DNA of 64,000 bases. Origin: Paractinoplanes lichenicola (lineage in GTDB: Bacteria > Actinomycetota > Actinomycetes > Mycobacteriales > Micromonosporaceae). How positions within the stretch are numbered: position 1 is the first letter of the stretch; every line of letters starts with the position of its first letter. Positions 1 through 7,753 of this stretch are shown here, piece after piece. The stretch spans positions 124,001-188,000 of the forward strand of contig NZ_JAENHO010000011.1 of the NCBI RefSeq assembly GCF_016785085.1, read 5' to 3'. The notes beneath the pieces were generated by a model. The model did no database searches. It was given only the letters and a program-made list of their open reading frames with translations, and was not told the origin of the DNA. Made by a program: the position numbers and the translations under genes.

Positions 1-1
1 C

Positions 2-1243
2 CGTGAGCACGAGCCCGGCGCCGCCGTGTTCGGGCTCACCGCGCGCAGCCTGGTCGCGCAGGCCGAGGGGCGGCTCGACGACGCGTACGGGCATGCCGCG
101 ACCGCCACCGAGCTGGCCGACGGCAACGCCGGGGTGGCCCTGCACCGGCACCCGCGGATCTGGCTGGCCAACGCGCTGACCTCGCTCGACCGCTTCGACG
201 AGGCCGAGAAGGCGCTGCGTCGCGGCCGGCAGGAGGCCCAGGCCCTCGGCACCGCCTGGGCCCAGCCGCTGCTGCACTTCTACGCGGCCCAGCTGCTCAT
301 CGCCCGCGGCCGGCTCGACGACGCCACGGCCGAGGCCGACGCCGGGGTGGCCCTGGCCGAGCAGCTCACCGCGTACCAGCTGACCGTGCCGCTGCTGGGC
401 ACGCTGATCCGGCTGGCCGTGCTGCGGGGCGACCTGGCCCAGGCGGCCGACTATCGCGACCGGATGACCGCGCTGACCGCCACCGGCATCACCGCGCCCC
501 CCGAGGACGTGGAATGGCCCCTGGCCACGCTGCTGGCCTCCGAGGGTGACCCCGGCCGGGCCGTCGGGCTCATCGGCGACGTCTACGACCGGCTCGACGA
601 CCGGCCCACCCTGATCGCGCAGAATCCGGCGGCCACCCCGGCCCTGGTGCGGCTGGCCCTGGCCGTCGGCGACCGCGACCGGGCCGGCCGCGTGGTCGAG
701 GCCGCGGCCCGGCTGGCCGCCCGCAACCCGGCCTCGCACACCCTGGCCGGCGCGAGCGCGCACGCCGCCGGGCTGCTGCGCCGCGAACCCGAGCAGCTGC
801 ACCTGGCGATCGCCCAGTTCCGCCAGACCGACCGGCCGCTCGCCCTGGCCACGGTGCTGCAGGACGCGGCCGCGCAGGGCCGCTCGACCGACCGGGCGGG
901 CGCGCGGGACTGGTACGACGAGGCCAACGAGCTGCTGGCCCAGGCCGGGGCGGCCGGCTCGCAGCACTGGCTGGTGGCCGAGCTGGGCGGCTGGCGCGGC
1001 GCCCCGGCCGCCCCGCCCGAGCCGGTGACCGAGCACAAACCGTCCCTGCTGGACCGGCTCTCCCCGGCCGAACGGCAGGTCGCGCTGCTGATCGCCACCG
1101 GCATGACCAACATCGCGGCGGCCCGGCAGCTGCACCTCTCGCCGCACACGGTGGACAGTCACCTGCGCAAGGTGTTCCACAAGCTCGAGATCCACAGCCG
1201 GGTCGAGCTGGCCGGCGTCGTCACCCGGGCGGGCGCCACGTAA
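2..1243 (+). CDS. LuxR-family transcriptional activator, C-terminal part (5' end outside window)
   Basis: The reading frame is open from base 2, so this is the C-terminal ~413 residues of a larger protein. Most of it is Ala/Leu/Arg-rich helical hairpin sequence resembling the TPR-like sensor region of large MalT/LAL-type activators. The last ~60 residues form a LuxR helix-turn-helix: LSPAERQVALLIATGMTN followed by LSPHTVDSHLRKVFHKLEI. The P-loop ATPase part expected in this family would lie upstream and cannot be seen. Its stop codon (TAA, 1241-1243) is inside a palindromic site that probably serves the next gene. Target genes are unknown; the monooxygenase just downstream is a candidate but the palindromes point rather to the TetR-like protein at 2972. 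Confidence 0.85.
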   Translation, partial: REHEPGAAVFGLTARSLVAQAEGRLDDAYGHAATATELADGNAGVALHRHPRIWLANALTSLDRFDEAEKALRRGRQEAQALGTAWAQPLLHFYAAQLLIARGRLDDATAEADAGVALAEQLTAYQLTVPLLGTLIRLAVLRGDLAQAADYRDRMTALTATGITAPPEDVEWPLATLLASEGDPGRAVGLIGDVYDRLDDRPTLIAQNPAATPALVRLALAVGDRDRAGRVVEAAARLAARNPASHTLAGASAHAAGLLRREPEQLHLAIAQFRQTDRPLALATVLQDAAAQGRSTDRAGARDWYDEANELLAQAGAAGSQHWLVAELGGWRGAPAAPPEPVTEHKPSLLDRLSPAERQVALLIATGMTNIAAARQLHLSPHTVDSHLRKVFHKLEIHSRVELAGVVTRAGAT

Positions 1244-1250
1244 ACACGTG
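1237..1250. promoter_or_regulatory. Palindromic operator, left copy (CACGT-N4-ACGTG)
   Basis: A perfect 5+5 inverted repeat with a 4-base spacer (CACGTAAACACGTG) lies over the stop codon of the LuxR gene and ends 82 bases before the start of the FAD monooxygenase. The same half-sites and spacing recur at 2872-2885 upstream of the TetR-like gene, which suggests one regulator binding both. Function is inferred from the pairing and positions. Confidence 0.55.
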
Positions 1251-1332
1251 ATTCCGGCTCCGGTCACGTCACCCGAGCATGGCGGTAGGTGTTGCCACGA
1301 CACCACCACACGGGGATCCGGGAGCCGCCATC

Positions 1333-2886
1333 ATGTCCGCATCGCACACGCCCGTGCTCGTCGTCGGGGCCGGCCTGGCCGGCTGCGTGCTCGCGCTCGA
1401 GCTCGCCCATCACGGCGTCGCCAGCATCGTCGTCGAACGCTCGTCGCGACCACCCCGGCATCCGGAGCCCAACCTGGTCACCGGGCGCGGCATGGAGCTG
1501 CTGCGCCGGCTCGGGCTGGCCGATTCCGTACGGGCCGTGGGCGCCGACCCCGACAGCCCGGCCACCGTCGTCTGGAGCCGCGCCATCGGCGAGGACCCGG
1601 TGCTGGTCAACTCGACGCCGTCGGCCAACGAGCTGCGCCGGCGATACGCGGGCACCGCCGGCGGGAGCGCCCCCGTGGAGCCGTACGTGCTGCTCACCGG
1701 CGAGGGGCTGACCACCCGGCTGCGGGCCGCCGTGCGCGGCAACCCGCTGATCGAGCTGCGCGAGGGCTGGACGTTCACCGACCTGCGGCTCGAGGCCGAC
1801 CGGACGGTGGCGACCGTGCTCGACGGGGCGGCCCGGGTGCGCCATGAGATCGAGGCGGGCTACCTGGCCGGCTGCGACGGGGCGCAGAGCACCGTGCGCC
1901 GCTGCCTGGGCGTCCCGCTGCGCGACGCGATCACCCCGGCCCGGCACTGCACGGTCTCGTTCCGCAGCGACACCCTCCGCCTGCCCCACCCGGCCCTGTC
2001 GACGATCACCGCCGACGGCATGGCGCTGATCCGGCGGGCCGGCCACGACCTGTGGATCGGGCACCTGCCGCTGGACTCCGACGACGCCGACCTGACCAAC
2101 CCGGCCGCGCTGCTCAGCCGGCGGCTCGGCCCCCGGGCGTACGAGATCGTCGGGGTCACGCCGTGGCAGGAGGCGCTCGGCATCGCCGGCACGTATCGGC
2201 GCGGCACGGCCTACCTGGTCGGCGAGTCCGCGCACCGGTTCCACCCGCCGAGCGCCACCGTGGACACCTGCCTGGCCGACGCCGTCGACCTGGGCTGGAA
2301 GCTGGCCGCAGCCGTCCGGCGCTGGGGCGGGCCGCACCTGCTGGGCAGCTACGAGGGTGAGCGCCGGCGCCAGGCCATGCTGGAACGCGAGACCCTGTCG
2401 CGCTCGCTCGAGGTCCGGCTGCGGTTCGGGCGGCTGGCCGCGGCCGGCGCCTCCCCCGACCGGCTGGCCACGCTGCTGCGCCGGCAGGCCACCGCCGTCG
2501 ACCCGGACGGCGCCACGGCCAGCCGGCACGACACCTCGCCGGTGGTCTGGCACGACGGTCCCGAGCCGGCCGGCACCCGGCTCCCGGCGGTCCGCACGGC
2601 CGGCGGCCACAACCTGTTCGACCTGCTCGGGCCGCAGTTCACGCTGATCGACCTGACCGCCGGCCACGAGGGACGGTCGCTGGTGGCGGCGGCGGTGGCC
2701 CGCGGCATCCCGGTCGGGCACCTGCCGGTCGACGACGCCGCGCTGCGGGCCGACTGGCGCAGCCGGCTCGTGCTGGTGCGGCCCGACCACCACGTCGCCT
2801 GGCGCTCGCCCCGCAAGCCGTCCGATTGGGACGCCGTCCTCGACGTCGTCACGGGTCATCGCGCCCAGGATCACGTGTCTACGTGA
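1333..2886 (+). CDS. FAD-dependent aromatic monooxygenase-like protein
   Basis: A 517-residue class A flavoprotein hydroxylase. It has the N-terminal FAD-binding GxGxxG (VVGAGLAG, residues ~11-17), an NAD(P)H/FAD DG motif (GCDGA, ~179) and the second FAD motif (GESAHRFHPPS, ~297), followed by a C-terminal thioredoxin-like tail typical of the PheA/RdmE group. The GD motif reads GES rather than the usual GDA, and the following Gly-rich stretch is SATVDTCLADAVDLGWKL, so the second FAD site is atypical. The start at 1333 is preceded by GGAG at 8 bases. The family hydroxylates phenols, polyketides or drugs such as rifampicin; the substrate here cannot be told. It is flanked by two matching palindromes and followed by a TetR-like gene, so it is probably repressed and ligand-induced. 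Confidence 0.85.
   Translation: MSASHTPVLVVGAGLAGCVLALELAHHGVASIVVERSSRPPRHPEPNLVTGRGMELLRRLGLADSVRAVGADPDSPATVVWSRAIGEDPVLVNSTPSANELRRRYAGTAGGSAPVEPYVLLTGEGLTTRLRAAVRGNPLIELREGWTFTDLRLEADRTVATVLDGAARVRHEIEAGYLAGCDGAQSTVRRCLGVPLRDAITPARHCTVSFRSDTLRLPHPALSTITADGMALIRRAGHDLWIGHLPLDSDDADLTNPAALLSRRLGPRAYEIVGVTPWQEALGIAGTYRRGTAYLVGESAHRFHPPSATVDTCLADAVDLGWKLAAAVRRWGGPHLLGSYEGERRRQAMLERETLSRSLEVRLRFGRLAAAGASPDRLATLLRRQATAVDPDGATASRHDTSPVVWHDGPEPAGTRLPAVRTAGGHNLFDLLGPQFTLIDLTAGHEGRSLVAAAVARGIPVGHLPVDDAALRADWRSRLVLVRPDHHVAWRSPRKPSDWDAVLDVVTGHRAQDHVST
2872..2885. promoter_or_regulatory. Palindromic operator, right copy (CACGT-N4-ACGTG)
   Basis: CACGTGTCTACGTG, with the same half-sites and 4-base spacer as 1237-1250. 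It overlaps the monooxygenase stop codon (TGA 2884-2886) and lies 86 bases before the TetR-like gene, nearly the same distance as the left copy has to its gene. This fits autoregulation plus control of the monooxygenase. Binding by the 2972 product is inferred. Confidence 0.55.
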
Positions 2887-2971
2887 TGTGGCGGGCGCCC
2901 CTGTTTCGAGACGCTCTTGAGGCGCGGACCTCCCCGTCCCGCGCCAGATCGATCGAAAAGGACACCGCGAG

Positions 2972-3595
2972 ATGACTACGGCCCCGACCGCGCCGCCGGC
3001 CTTCGAAGGTTTCGACGAGACCGCCGTGTCCCGATGGGTGGAGCGCCTGTCCGGCAACACCTCGCCCCGCCGCAACCACTGGAAGACCAAGGAGATCTAC
3101 TTCGAGGCCGCCACCCGGATCCTCGAGGCGGTGCCGCGGCCCACCCTGAACTGGAAGAACATCGTGGCCGCGGCCGACAAGGGCTGCCGCAGCACGTTCT
3201 ACGAGGTCGCCGGGGCGCACGCCCGGCACCGCATGGTCGACGAGCTGATCAACGACGGCGGCTCCGACGCGATCCAGATCGCCCTGCGCTACCTGCGCAG
3301 CGACCCGGTCGAGCAGCTCATCGACGAGACCAAAGTCTGGTCTTTCTGGCCTTACCGGCAGCGTCTGCTCCGCACGATCACCACCGGCATGTCGGCCGAG
3401 GTGATGGAGACCGAGCTGACCGCCGCCCTGTCCGGGTGGGCGGTGCGCAACCGGTCGCTGGCCGCGGCCGTCCTGTTCACTCCCCCGGCCTGCGCGGTGG
3501 AGGACCTGACGGTGATCCACCGGAGCCGGCTCTCCGGCACCCAGGCCGCCACCCGGCTCACCGACGTGGTCCGCGCCCACCTGGCCGCCCACTGA
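2972..3595 (+). CDS. TetR-like regulator (divergent)
   Basis: 207 residues. The family match is weak by eye, but residues ~37-85 (IYFEAATRILEAVPRPTLNW ... VAAADKGCRSTFYEVAGAHAR) have the layout of a TetR N-terminal domain: helix, TxxxIAxxAGxSxxTFY-like turn, then a helix. The remainder is helical and ends in a conserved-looking C-terminal helix, as in TetR ligand domains. AAAGGA lies ~8 bases before the ATG. The paired palindromes upstream of this gene and of the monooxygenase support a regulator role. Its stop codon overlaps the probable start of the macro-domain membrane protein (CTGA), so the two are likely co-translated. It could instead be an uncharacterised helical protein. Confidence 0.6.
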   Translation: MTTAPTAPPAFEGFDETAVSRWVERLSGNTSPRRNHWKTKEIYFEAATRILEAVPRPTLNWKNIVAAADKGCRSTFYEVAGAHARHRMVDELINDGGSDAIQIALRYLRSDPVEQLIDETKVWSFWPYRQRLLRTITTGMSAEVMETELTAALSGWAVRNRSLAAAVLFTPPACAVEDLTVIHRSRLSGTQAATRLTDVVRAHLAAH

Positions 3596-4425
3596 CCACG
3601 CGGGGCCTGCGCCGGCTGGCGACCCACGGCTTCGCCGCCTTCGGCGTGGCCGCGCTGCTGCTCCAGTCCTATCAGGCCGTCTGGGACGAGGCGCTGTTCG
3701 CCGGTCACGCCGTGCCCGTCGCCCTGACGGTGGCGGCCGGCTCCCTGGCGTACGGGTGGTGGCGCGCCCGCCCGGCGCGGTCGGTCACGCGGGAGCTCGA
3801 CCGGCCGCGCTGCCGCATCGAGGTGCTGCCAGGCGACCTGTTCGAGCAGGCCGACAGCCACCTGGTCATCGGCTTCACCGACGTCTTCGACACCGACGTG
3901 GGCGACGGCCGGATCGTGCAGAAGTCCAGCGTGCAGGGCCAGTTCCTGCACCGGATCTACCTCGACGACGTGGCCGGCCTCGACGCCGACCTCGGCAAGG
4001 CCCTGACCGGCATCCCGTTCACCCCGGCGGCCAAGGCCCTCGGCAAACGCCACCGCTACCCGATCGGGACGATCGCCACCCTGGGCGAACCCGACCGCCT
4101 GTTCTTCTGCGTGGCCTACAGCGAGATGGATGCCGGCCTGGTCGCCCAGTCCTCGGCCGACAAGCTGTGGCTGAGCCTGAGCCGCCTCTGGGCCGAACTG
4201 CACGACCGCGGCCAGCGCCGGCCCGTGGCCATGCCGATCGTCGGCGCCACCCTGGCCCGCGTGGACGCTCTCGACCGCGAGGCCCTGCTGCGCCTCGTGC
4301 TGCTCTCGTTCGTGGCCGCCTCCCGCGACCGCGTGCTCACCGACCGGCTGCGCATCGTCGTCCGGCCCGACGAGTTCTCCCGGCTCAACCGGGCCGAGCT
4401 GCAGGCCTTCCTCGACTCGCTCTGA
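3592..4425 (+). CDS. Two-helix membrane protein with ThsA-type macro domain (DUF6430-like)
   Basis: About 277 residues. Two hydrophobic helices (HGFAAFGVAALLLQSYQAVW, and PVALTVAAGSLAYGWW) are followed from ~residue 65 by a domain with the hallmarks of the ThsA macro family: PGDLFEQADSHLVIGFTDVF, then DTDVGDGRIVQKSSVQGQFL. In type II Thoeris the ThsA effector has this TM-macro layout and is activated by an ADP-ribose-derived signal made by a TIR protein. No ATG/GTG/TTG precedes the first helix; the choices are CTG at 3592, overlapping the previous stop as CTGA, or GTG at 3646, which would cut the first helix in half. The gene ends 2 bases before the convergent stop of a CATRA/TIR fusion gene, suggesting a shared system. 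Role as membrane effector is inference. Confidence 0.7.
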   Translation: MTTRGLRRLATHGFAAFGVAALLLQSYQAVWDEALFAGHAVPVALTVAAGSLAYGWWRARPARSVTRELDRPRCRIEVLPGDLFEQADSHLVIGFTDVFDTDVGDGRIVQKSSVQGQFLHRIYLDDVAGLDADLGKALTGIPFTPAAKALGKRHRYPIGTIATLGEPDRLFFCVAYSEMDAGLVAQSSADKLWLSLSRLWAELHDRGQRRPVAMPIVGATLARVDALDREALLRLVLLSFVAASRDRVLTDRLRIVVRPDEFSRLNRAELQAFLDSL

Positions 4426-4427
4426 CC

Positions 4428-6644
4428 TCACACCAGCCCGTCGAAGCGGCTGGCGTCGAGCCATTCGGTTCCTGTCGTGTCGACCGGGTAGCCGACGGTG
4501 CGAAGCCGCTGGGCCACCTGGTGCTGAAACAACGCGCGGGCCTCGGCGGTGTCCTCCGTGAGGCACACCTTCTCGCGGCTCTCCAGATCACCCATCCGGG
4601 GCACGTCGCCGATCACGACCAGAATGGTGCGGTCCGGCTGCAGGGCCAACGCCCGTCCGGCCCGGATCAGCACATCGGTGTCGACGCTGTTCGAGTCCTC
4701 GCGGGTGATCACCACGAGCGCGCCCGGGCCGGCGGCGAACCCCTCGTTGACCACGTCGTCGCGGTGCGGGGACGGTTTGCCGGTCCGGCCCACGATCTGT
4801 TCCCAGCTCAACGGCAGCAGGTCGAGCGCGCGCAGCAGCCCGAAGACCGCTTCCCTCGTACGCCGGTCGCGGCCGTGGATCACGAAGACGTCCCGGTTCT
4901 GCTGCGCCGCGGCGGCGGGCCGCCCGGCCGAACCCGTCCACAACCAGGCCGTGGCCCGGAAGGTCTTGGCCCCGGCCTCGATCTGCTGGAACTCGCCGGC
5001 GGTGAGACCGTCGTAACCCTCCCCGACCACATCCTGGTAGATCCGGTCGGTGACGATCGCGACCAGATCCGCGTCCGGGTGGTCGTTGACGGCCGCGCGA
5101 ATGGCGTTGCTGTCCAGCAGCCGCCCGACGCTGATGATCGTGCTGCCGCTGAACCCCAGAGCCGCCTTCGTGAACCGGCCCGAGCCCACCGACAGCCGCA
5201 TCCGGATCCGGTCGCCGGGATTCTCGGCGTTGTCGGCCACCACCTGGGCCCGCCAGCCGTGCAGCAGTCTGGGCAGCGCGATCTCGTCCTCGACCCCCGG
5301 CGGCAGCACCACCATCATGCCGTCGCCGGCGGACTGCCGGTCGGTGTCGCGCAGATCGAGACCGAGCCCGGCCAGCACCCGTTCGGCCATGCCGGCCACC
5401 CGGCGCTGCAGCTCGCGCTGCTGCGGGGTCGTCCGGGAGCTGTAGCTGACCACGTCGACGCCGAACGCGATGCGATTCACCGGCCGGGATTCCTCGTCCG
5501 GGGCGGCGGTCGCGGCCGACTCCGCCGGGTCGTGCCGCGCCCGGGGCGGGACGGGCGTCGGCTCGGCCCCGGCCGGGCCGGGCAGCGCGGCCCGCACGGC
5601 GCGCACCTGTTCGTAGGTGGCCTGCAGGTACTCGGCGTCGTCGGCGAGCTGATCGCTCAGCCAGGGGCCGAGTTCGGCGTCGCCCGGAAGCGGTTCGGCG
5701 AGCGCCTTGGCCATGTTGGACCGGGCGATCTCGACGCTCCGACGCATCTTGCGCAGGGCGGCCAGGGTGCCGGCCAGTTCCGCCTCGGCCCCGGCCAGCT
5801 CGGCCTGCTCCGTGGCCCGGCCCCCGTGGTCACGGTTGTCCTGGCCCCGGCCTCCACCGCCACGCAGCAGCGTCGTGACCTCGTCGAGCCGGGCGGCCAA
5901 CCGCACCTGCAGCTGGGCCGGCTCGCGGCCCTGGTCGTGCACGCGGGCCAGGTAGCGCAGCTTCGCCGCGTGCATCAGGTAGCGGCCCAGCGGCGGCAGC
6001 CCCGTCCCGCCGTCGCTCCACACGAACCGGCTCAGCTCGGCATCCTGATCGGGCGCGCCCAGCAGCACCAGCCGCCGGGCCGCGGCCGAACCGGGGGCGC
6101 TGGTCTCCCAGGCCGCGAAGTCGTCGAGCGCGAAGCGCGACTCCCACCACCGGTCGCCGTCGTCGGCGCGGGCGGGCACCTCGGCCCGCACCCGAACCCC
6201 CGCCACCTCGTCGGTCTTGGCCAGCAGCACGACCGCGGCACCCAGCAGCGGCACCTCCCCGCCCAGGGTGGCCCACCACCGGCTGAACTCGTGCCAGCCG
6301 AGCGGGGCGGACGCGGCCAGCGAGGGCCGGGACCGCGACATGGCGTCCAGCGACGCGGCGGCGAACGAGACGTTGAGCAGGTCGTGCTCGACCCGCGCGA
6401 TCAGCTGGAACTGGGCGGCGACGTCCTCCGTGGCCGCGACCGGCCCGTCGGAGCCGGCTTTGAGCACCGGCGGCAGGACGGCCGGCAGGTCGACCTCGAG
6501 GATCGGCCGCTGCAGACCGAGCTGATCGCGGCAGTTAGTCCACAACGTCCGCACCCGGCCCAGCGCGGCCTCGCTGTCGGGCCCGTCGAGCGGCGCGAAA
6601 AGATGCGCGACGAACTCCGGCTCAACGAGGCTGGCGCCGGCCAC
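4428..6644 (-). CDS. CATRA-type protein fused to cyclase-like and TIR-like domains
   Basis: 738 residues, start GTG with AGGAGG 6 bases upstream. Residues ~1-215 (LVEPEFVAHLFAPLDGP ...) resemble the N-terminal domain of CATRA conflict-system proteins. About 245-350 is a helical/coiled-coil region. About 388-568 resembles a class III nucleotide cyclase, with both metal-site aspartates (FGVDVVS, D397; SAGDGMM, D441), but the Asn of the NxxxR motif is replaced (TIISVGRLLD). About 584-690 is a TIR-like nucleotide domain of the PF10137 type (DVFVIHGRDRRTREAV ... ALVVITRED). At the place where the family usually has a catalytic Glu (VLFEAG-like) this protein reads VLIRAG, Arg661. It overlaps the CATRA small-protein gene by 23 bases and follows a vWA gene. 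I infer a sensor/regulator whose partner may be the adjacent macro-TM protein. Confidence 0.7.
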   Translation of the reverse strand: MAGASLVEPEFVAHLFAPLDGPDSEAALGRVRTLWTNCRDQLGLQRPILEVDLPAVLPPVLKAGSDGPVAATEDVAAQFQLIARVEHDLLNVSFAAASLDAMSRSRPSLAASAPLGWHEFSRWWATLGGEVPLLGAAVVLLAKTDEVAGVRVRAEVPARADDGDRWWESRFALDDFAAWETSAPGSAAARRLVLLGAPDQDAELSRFVWSDGGTGLPPLGRYLMHAAKLRYLARVHDQGREPAQLQVRLAARLDEVTTLLRGGGGRGQDNRDHGGRATEQAELAGAEAELAGTLAALRKMRRSVEIARSNMAKALAEPLPGDAELGPWLSDQLADDAEYLQATYEQVRAVRAALPGPAGAEPTPVPPRARHDPAESAATAAPDEESRPVNRIAFGVDVVSYSSRTTPQQRELQRRVAGMAERVLAGLGLDLRDTDRQSAGDGMMVVLPPGVEDEIALPRLLHGWRAQVVADNAENPGDRIRMRLSVGSGRFTKAALGFSGSTIISVGRLLDSNAIRAAVNDHPDADLVAIVTDRIYQDVVGEGYDGLTAGEFQQIEAGAKTFRATAWLWTGSAGRPAAAAQQNRDVFVIHGRDRRTREAVFGLLRALDLLPLSWEQIVGRTGKPSPHRDDVVNEGFAAGPGALVVITREDSNSVDTDVLIRAGRALALQPDRTILVVIGDVPRMGDLESREKVCLTEDTAEARALFQHQVAQRLRTVGYPVDTTGTEWLDASRFDGLV

Positions 6645-6957
6645 GATCGTCCTCCTGCCGGGTCAGCCAGTGCACGAGAGTGTTGCGCCGGTCGAGCACC
6701 GGGGCCGGGATCCCCGTGACCGTCCTGCTGCCGATCCGCAGGATCCGATCCGGACCGAGCCGATCGAGCACGGCTATCGACGCGCGCACGGCCTCGGCGT
6801 CACCGGCCTCGAAGGCCGCACGGAGCGCGACCATGGCCAGGTCGACTTCCTCCCACCGCTGGGGGACGTGTGTCCACATCACCAGGTGCTGGAGGACCGC
6901 GACGGCGTCCTGCACGGTCTCGTCGTCCCACGGATCCATGGCAGGGACTGTATCCAC
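6622..6957 (-). CDS. CATRA-associated small protein
   Basis: 111 residues, GTG start (ATG at 6939 is an alternative). It is a small helical protein (VLQHLVMWTHVPQRWEEVDL, then ALRAAFEAGDAEAVRASIAVLDRLGP, shown in parts) with the size, composition and position of the small partner annotated beside CATRA proteins in actinobacteria. It ends in a basic tail (RQEDDRGRRQPR) and its 3' end overlaps the CATRA/TIR gene by 23 bases, so the two are translationally linked. It has no signal peptide or membrane segment. Molecular function is unknown; an adaptor role is a guess from context. Confidence 0.6.
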   Translation of the reverse strand: MDTVPAMDPWDDETVQDAVAVLQHLVMWTHVPQRWEEVDLAMVALRAAFEAGDAEAVRASIAVLDRLGPDRILRIGSRTVTGIPAPVLDRRNTLVHWLTRQEDDRGRRQPR

Positions 6958-7008
6958 GTCCGCGCGCGACCGGATTCCTCCGAACCAACGATCCGTTCCG
7001 GCTGTGCG

Positions 7009-7659
7009 TCAGATCCGGGCCGCGATCGCGTCGACGATCTCGGTCAGGTCGTACTCGTTGAGGCCGTTGCCGGGCCGGGACGGCATGTGCACGGTGTCGC
7101 GCCACGCCGTCATGCCCGCCCACGGGGTCGTCGTCGGGGCGAACAGCAGCAGGCGCGAGGTCTCGGGGTTGCCGCTGACCCAGACCGCGGCCAGGTCGTC
7201 GAGGGTGGAGGGTGCGGCCGGCGGATAGTCCGGGGCGGTGCGGCCGACCCCGAGCGGATGGGCCGACGCGTCGGTCAGCACGACCACGAGATGCCGCCGG
7301 TTCTCCCCCGAGCACCAGTCCGAGCCGAGCGCCACGGCCAGCGCCTCCAGGCCCGACTCCGGTTCGTCGCCGCCGCCGGCCGCCTCCAGATCCCGTACGG
7401 CGGTCTCGAGCTCGACGACCTGGGCGGGCATCCGGAAGAAGCGTGACTCCTGCAGCGCGTCGGCCGGGTCGTCCCGGAAGTCCCGATAGGCCACGAACCG
7501 GACCCGCAGCTCGCCGATCGCCTTGTCACCGGCCGCGGCCGCCTCGGCGAGCCGCTTGGGCAGGGTGAGCACGCCCTCCTTGAGCCGATCCACGATCGGA
7601 TACATGCTACCGGTGACATCCAGGCAGAAAACGATGTCCACCGCGTACGCGTCCCGCAC
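7009..7659 (-). CDS. von Willebrand factor A (vWA) domain protein
   Basis: 216 residues forming essentially one vWA domain. The metal-ion site is visible: DIVFCLDVTGSMYP (DxTxS, from Asp14) and later VVVLTDASAHPLG. GGAAGGAG-like Shine-Dalgarno sequence (GGAAGGAG) sits 7 bases before the GTG at 7659; an upstream in-frame TTG at 7683 lacks such a site. It is the first gene of a leftward trio with the CATRA small protein (51-base gap) and the CATRA/TIR fusion. vWA proteins recur in actinobacterial conflict systems (for example VMAP ternary systems) as protein-binding or assembly modules. No enzymatic role is expected. Confidence 0.8.
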   Translation of the reverse strand: MRDAYAVDIVFCLDVTGSMYPIVDRLKEGVLTLPKRLAEAAAAGDKAIGELRVRFVAYRDFRDDPADALQESRFFRMPAQVVELETAVRDLEAAGGGDEPESGLEALAVALGSDWCSGENRRHLVVVLTDASAHPLGVGRTAPDYPPAAPSTLDDLAAVWVSGNPETSRLLLFAPTTTPWAGMTAWRDTVHMPSRPGNGLNEYDLTEIVDAIAARI

Positions 7660-7753
7660 AGTAAGGCTCCTTCCCCGAGCCAACCTTGCGCCACCGGCAA
7701 ACGGACCGCACCATCTGACCGGCCGACCCGTTCCGCTTCACTAGACTCCGGTC

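Noticed and set aside
1264..3090. A 608-codon open frame antisense to the monooxygenase
   Set aside because: Composition is Gly/Arg/Gln/His-rich with no family features, as expected from the antisense of GC-rich coding DNA.
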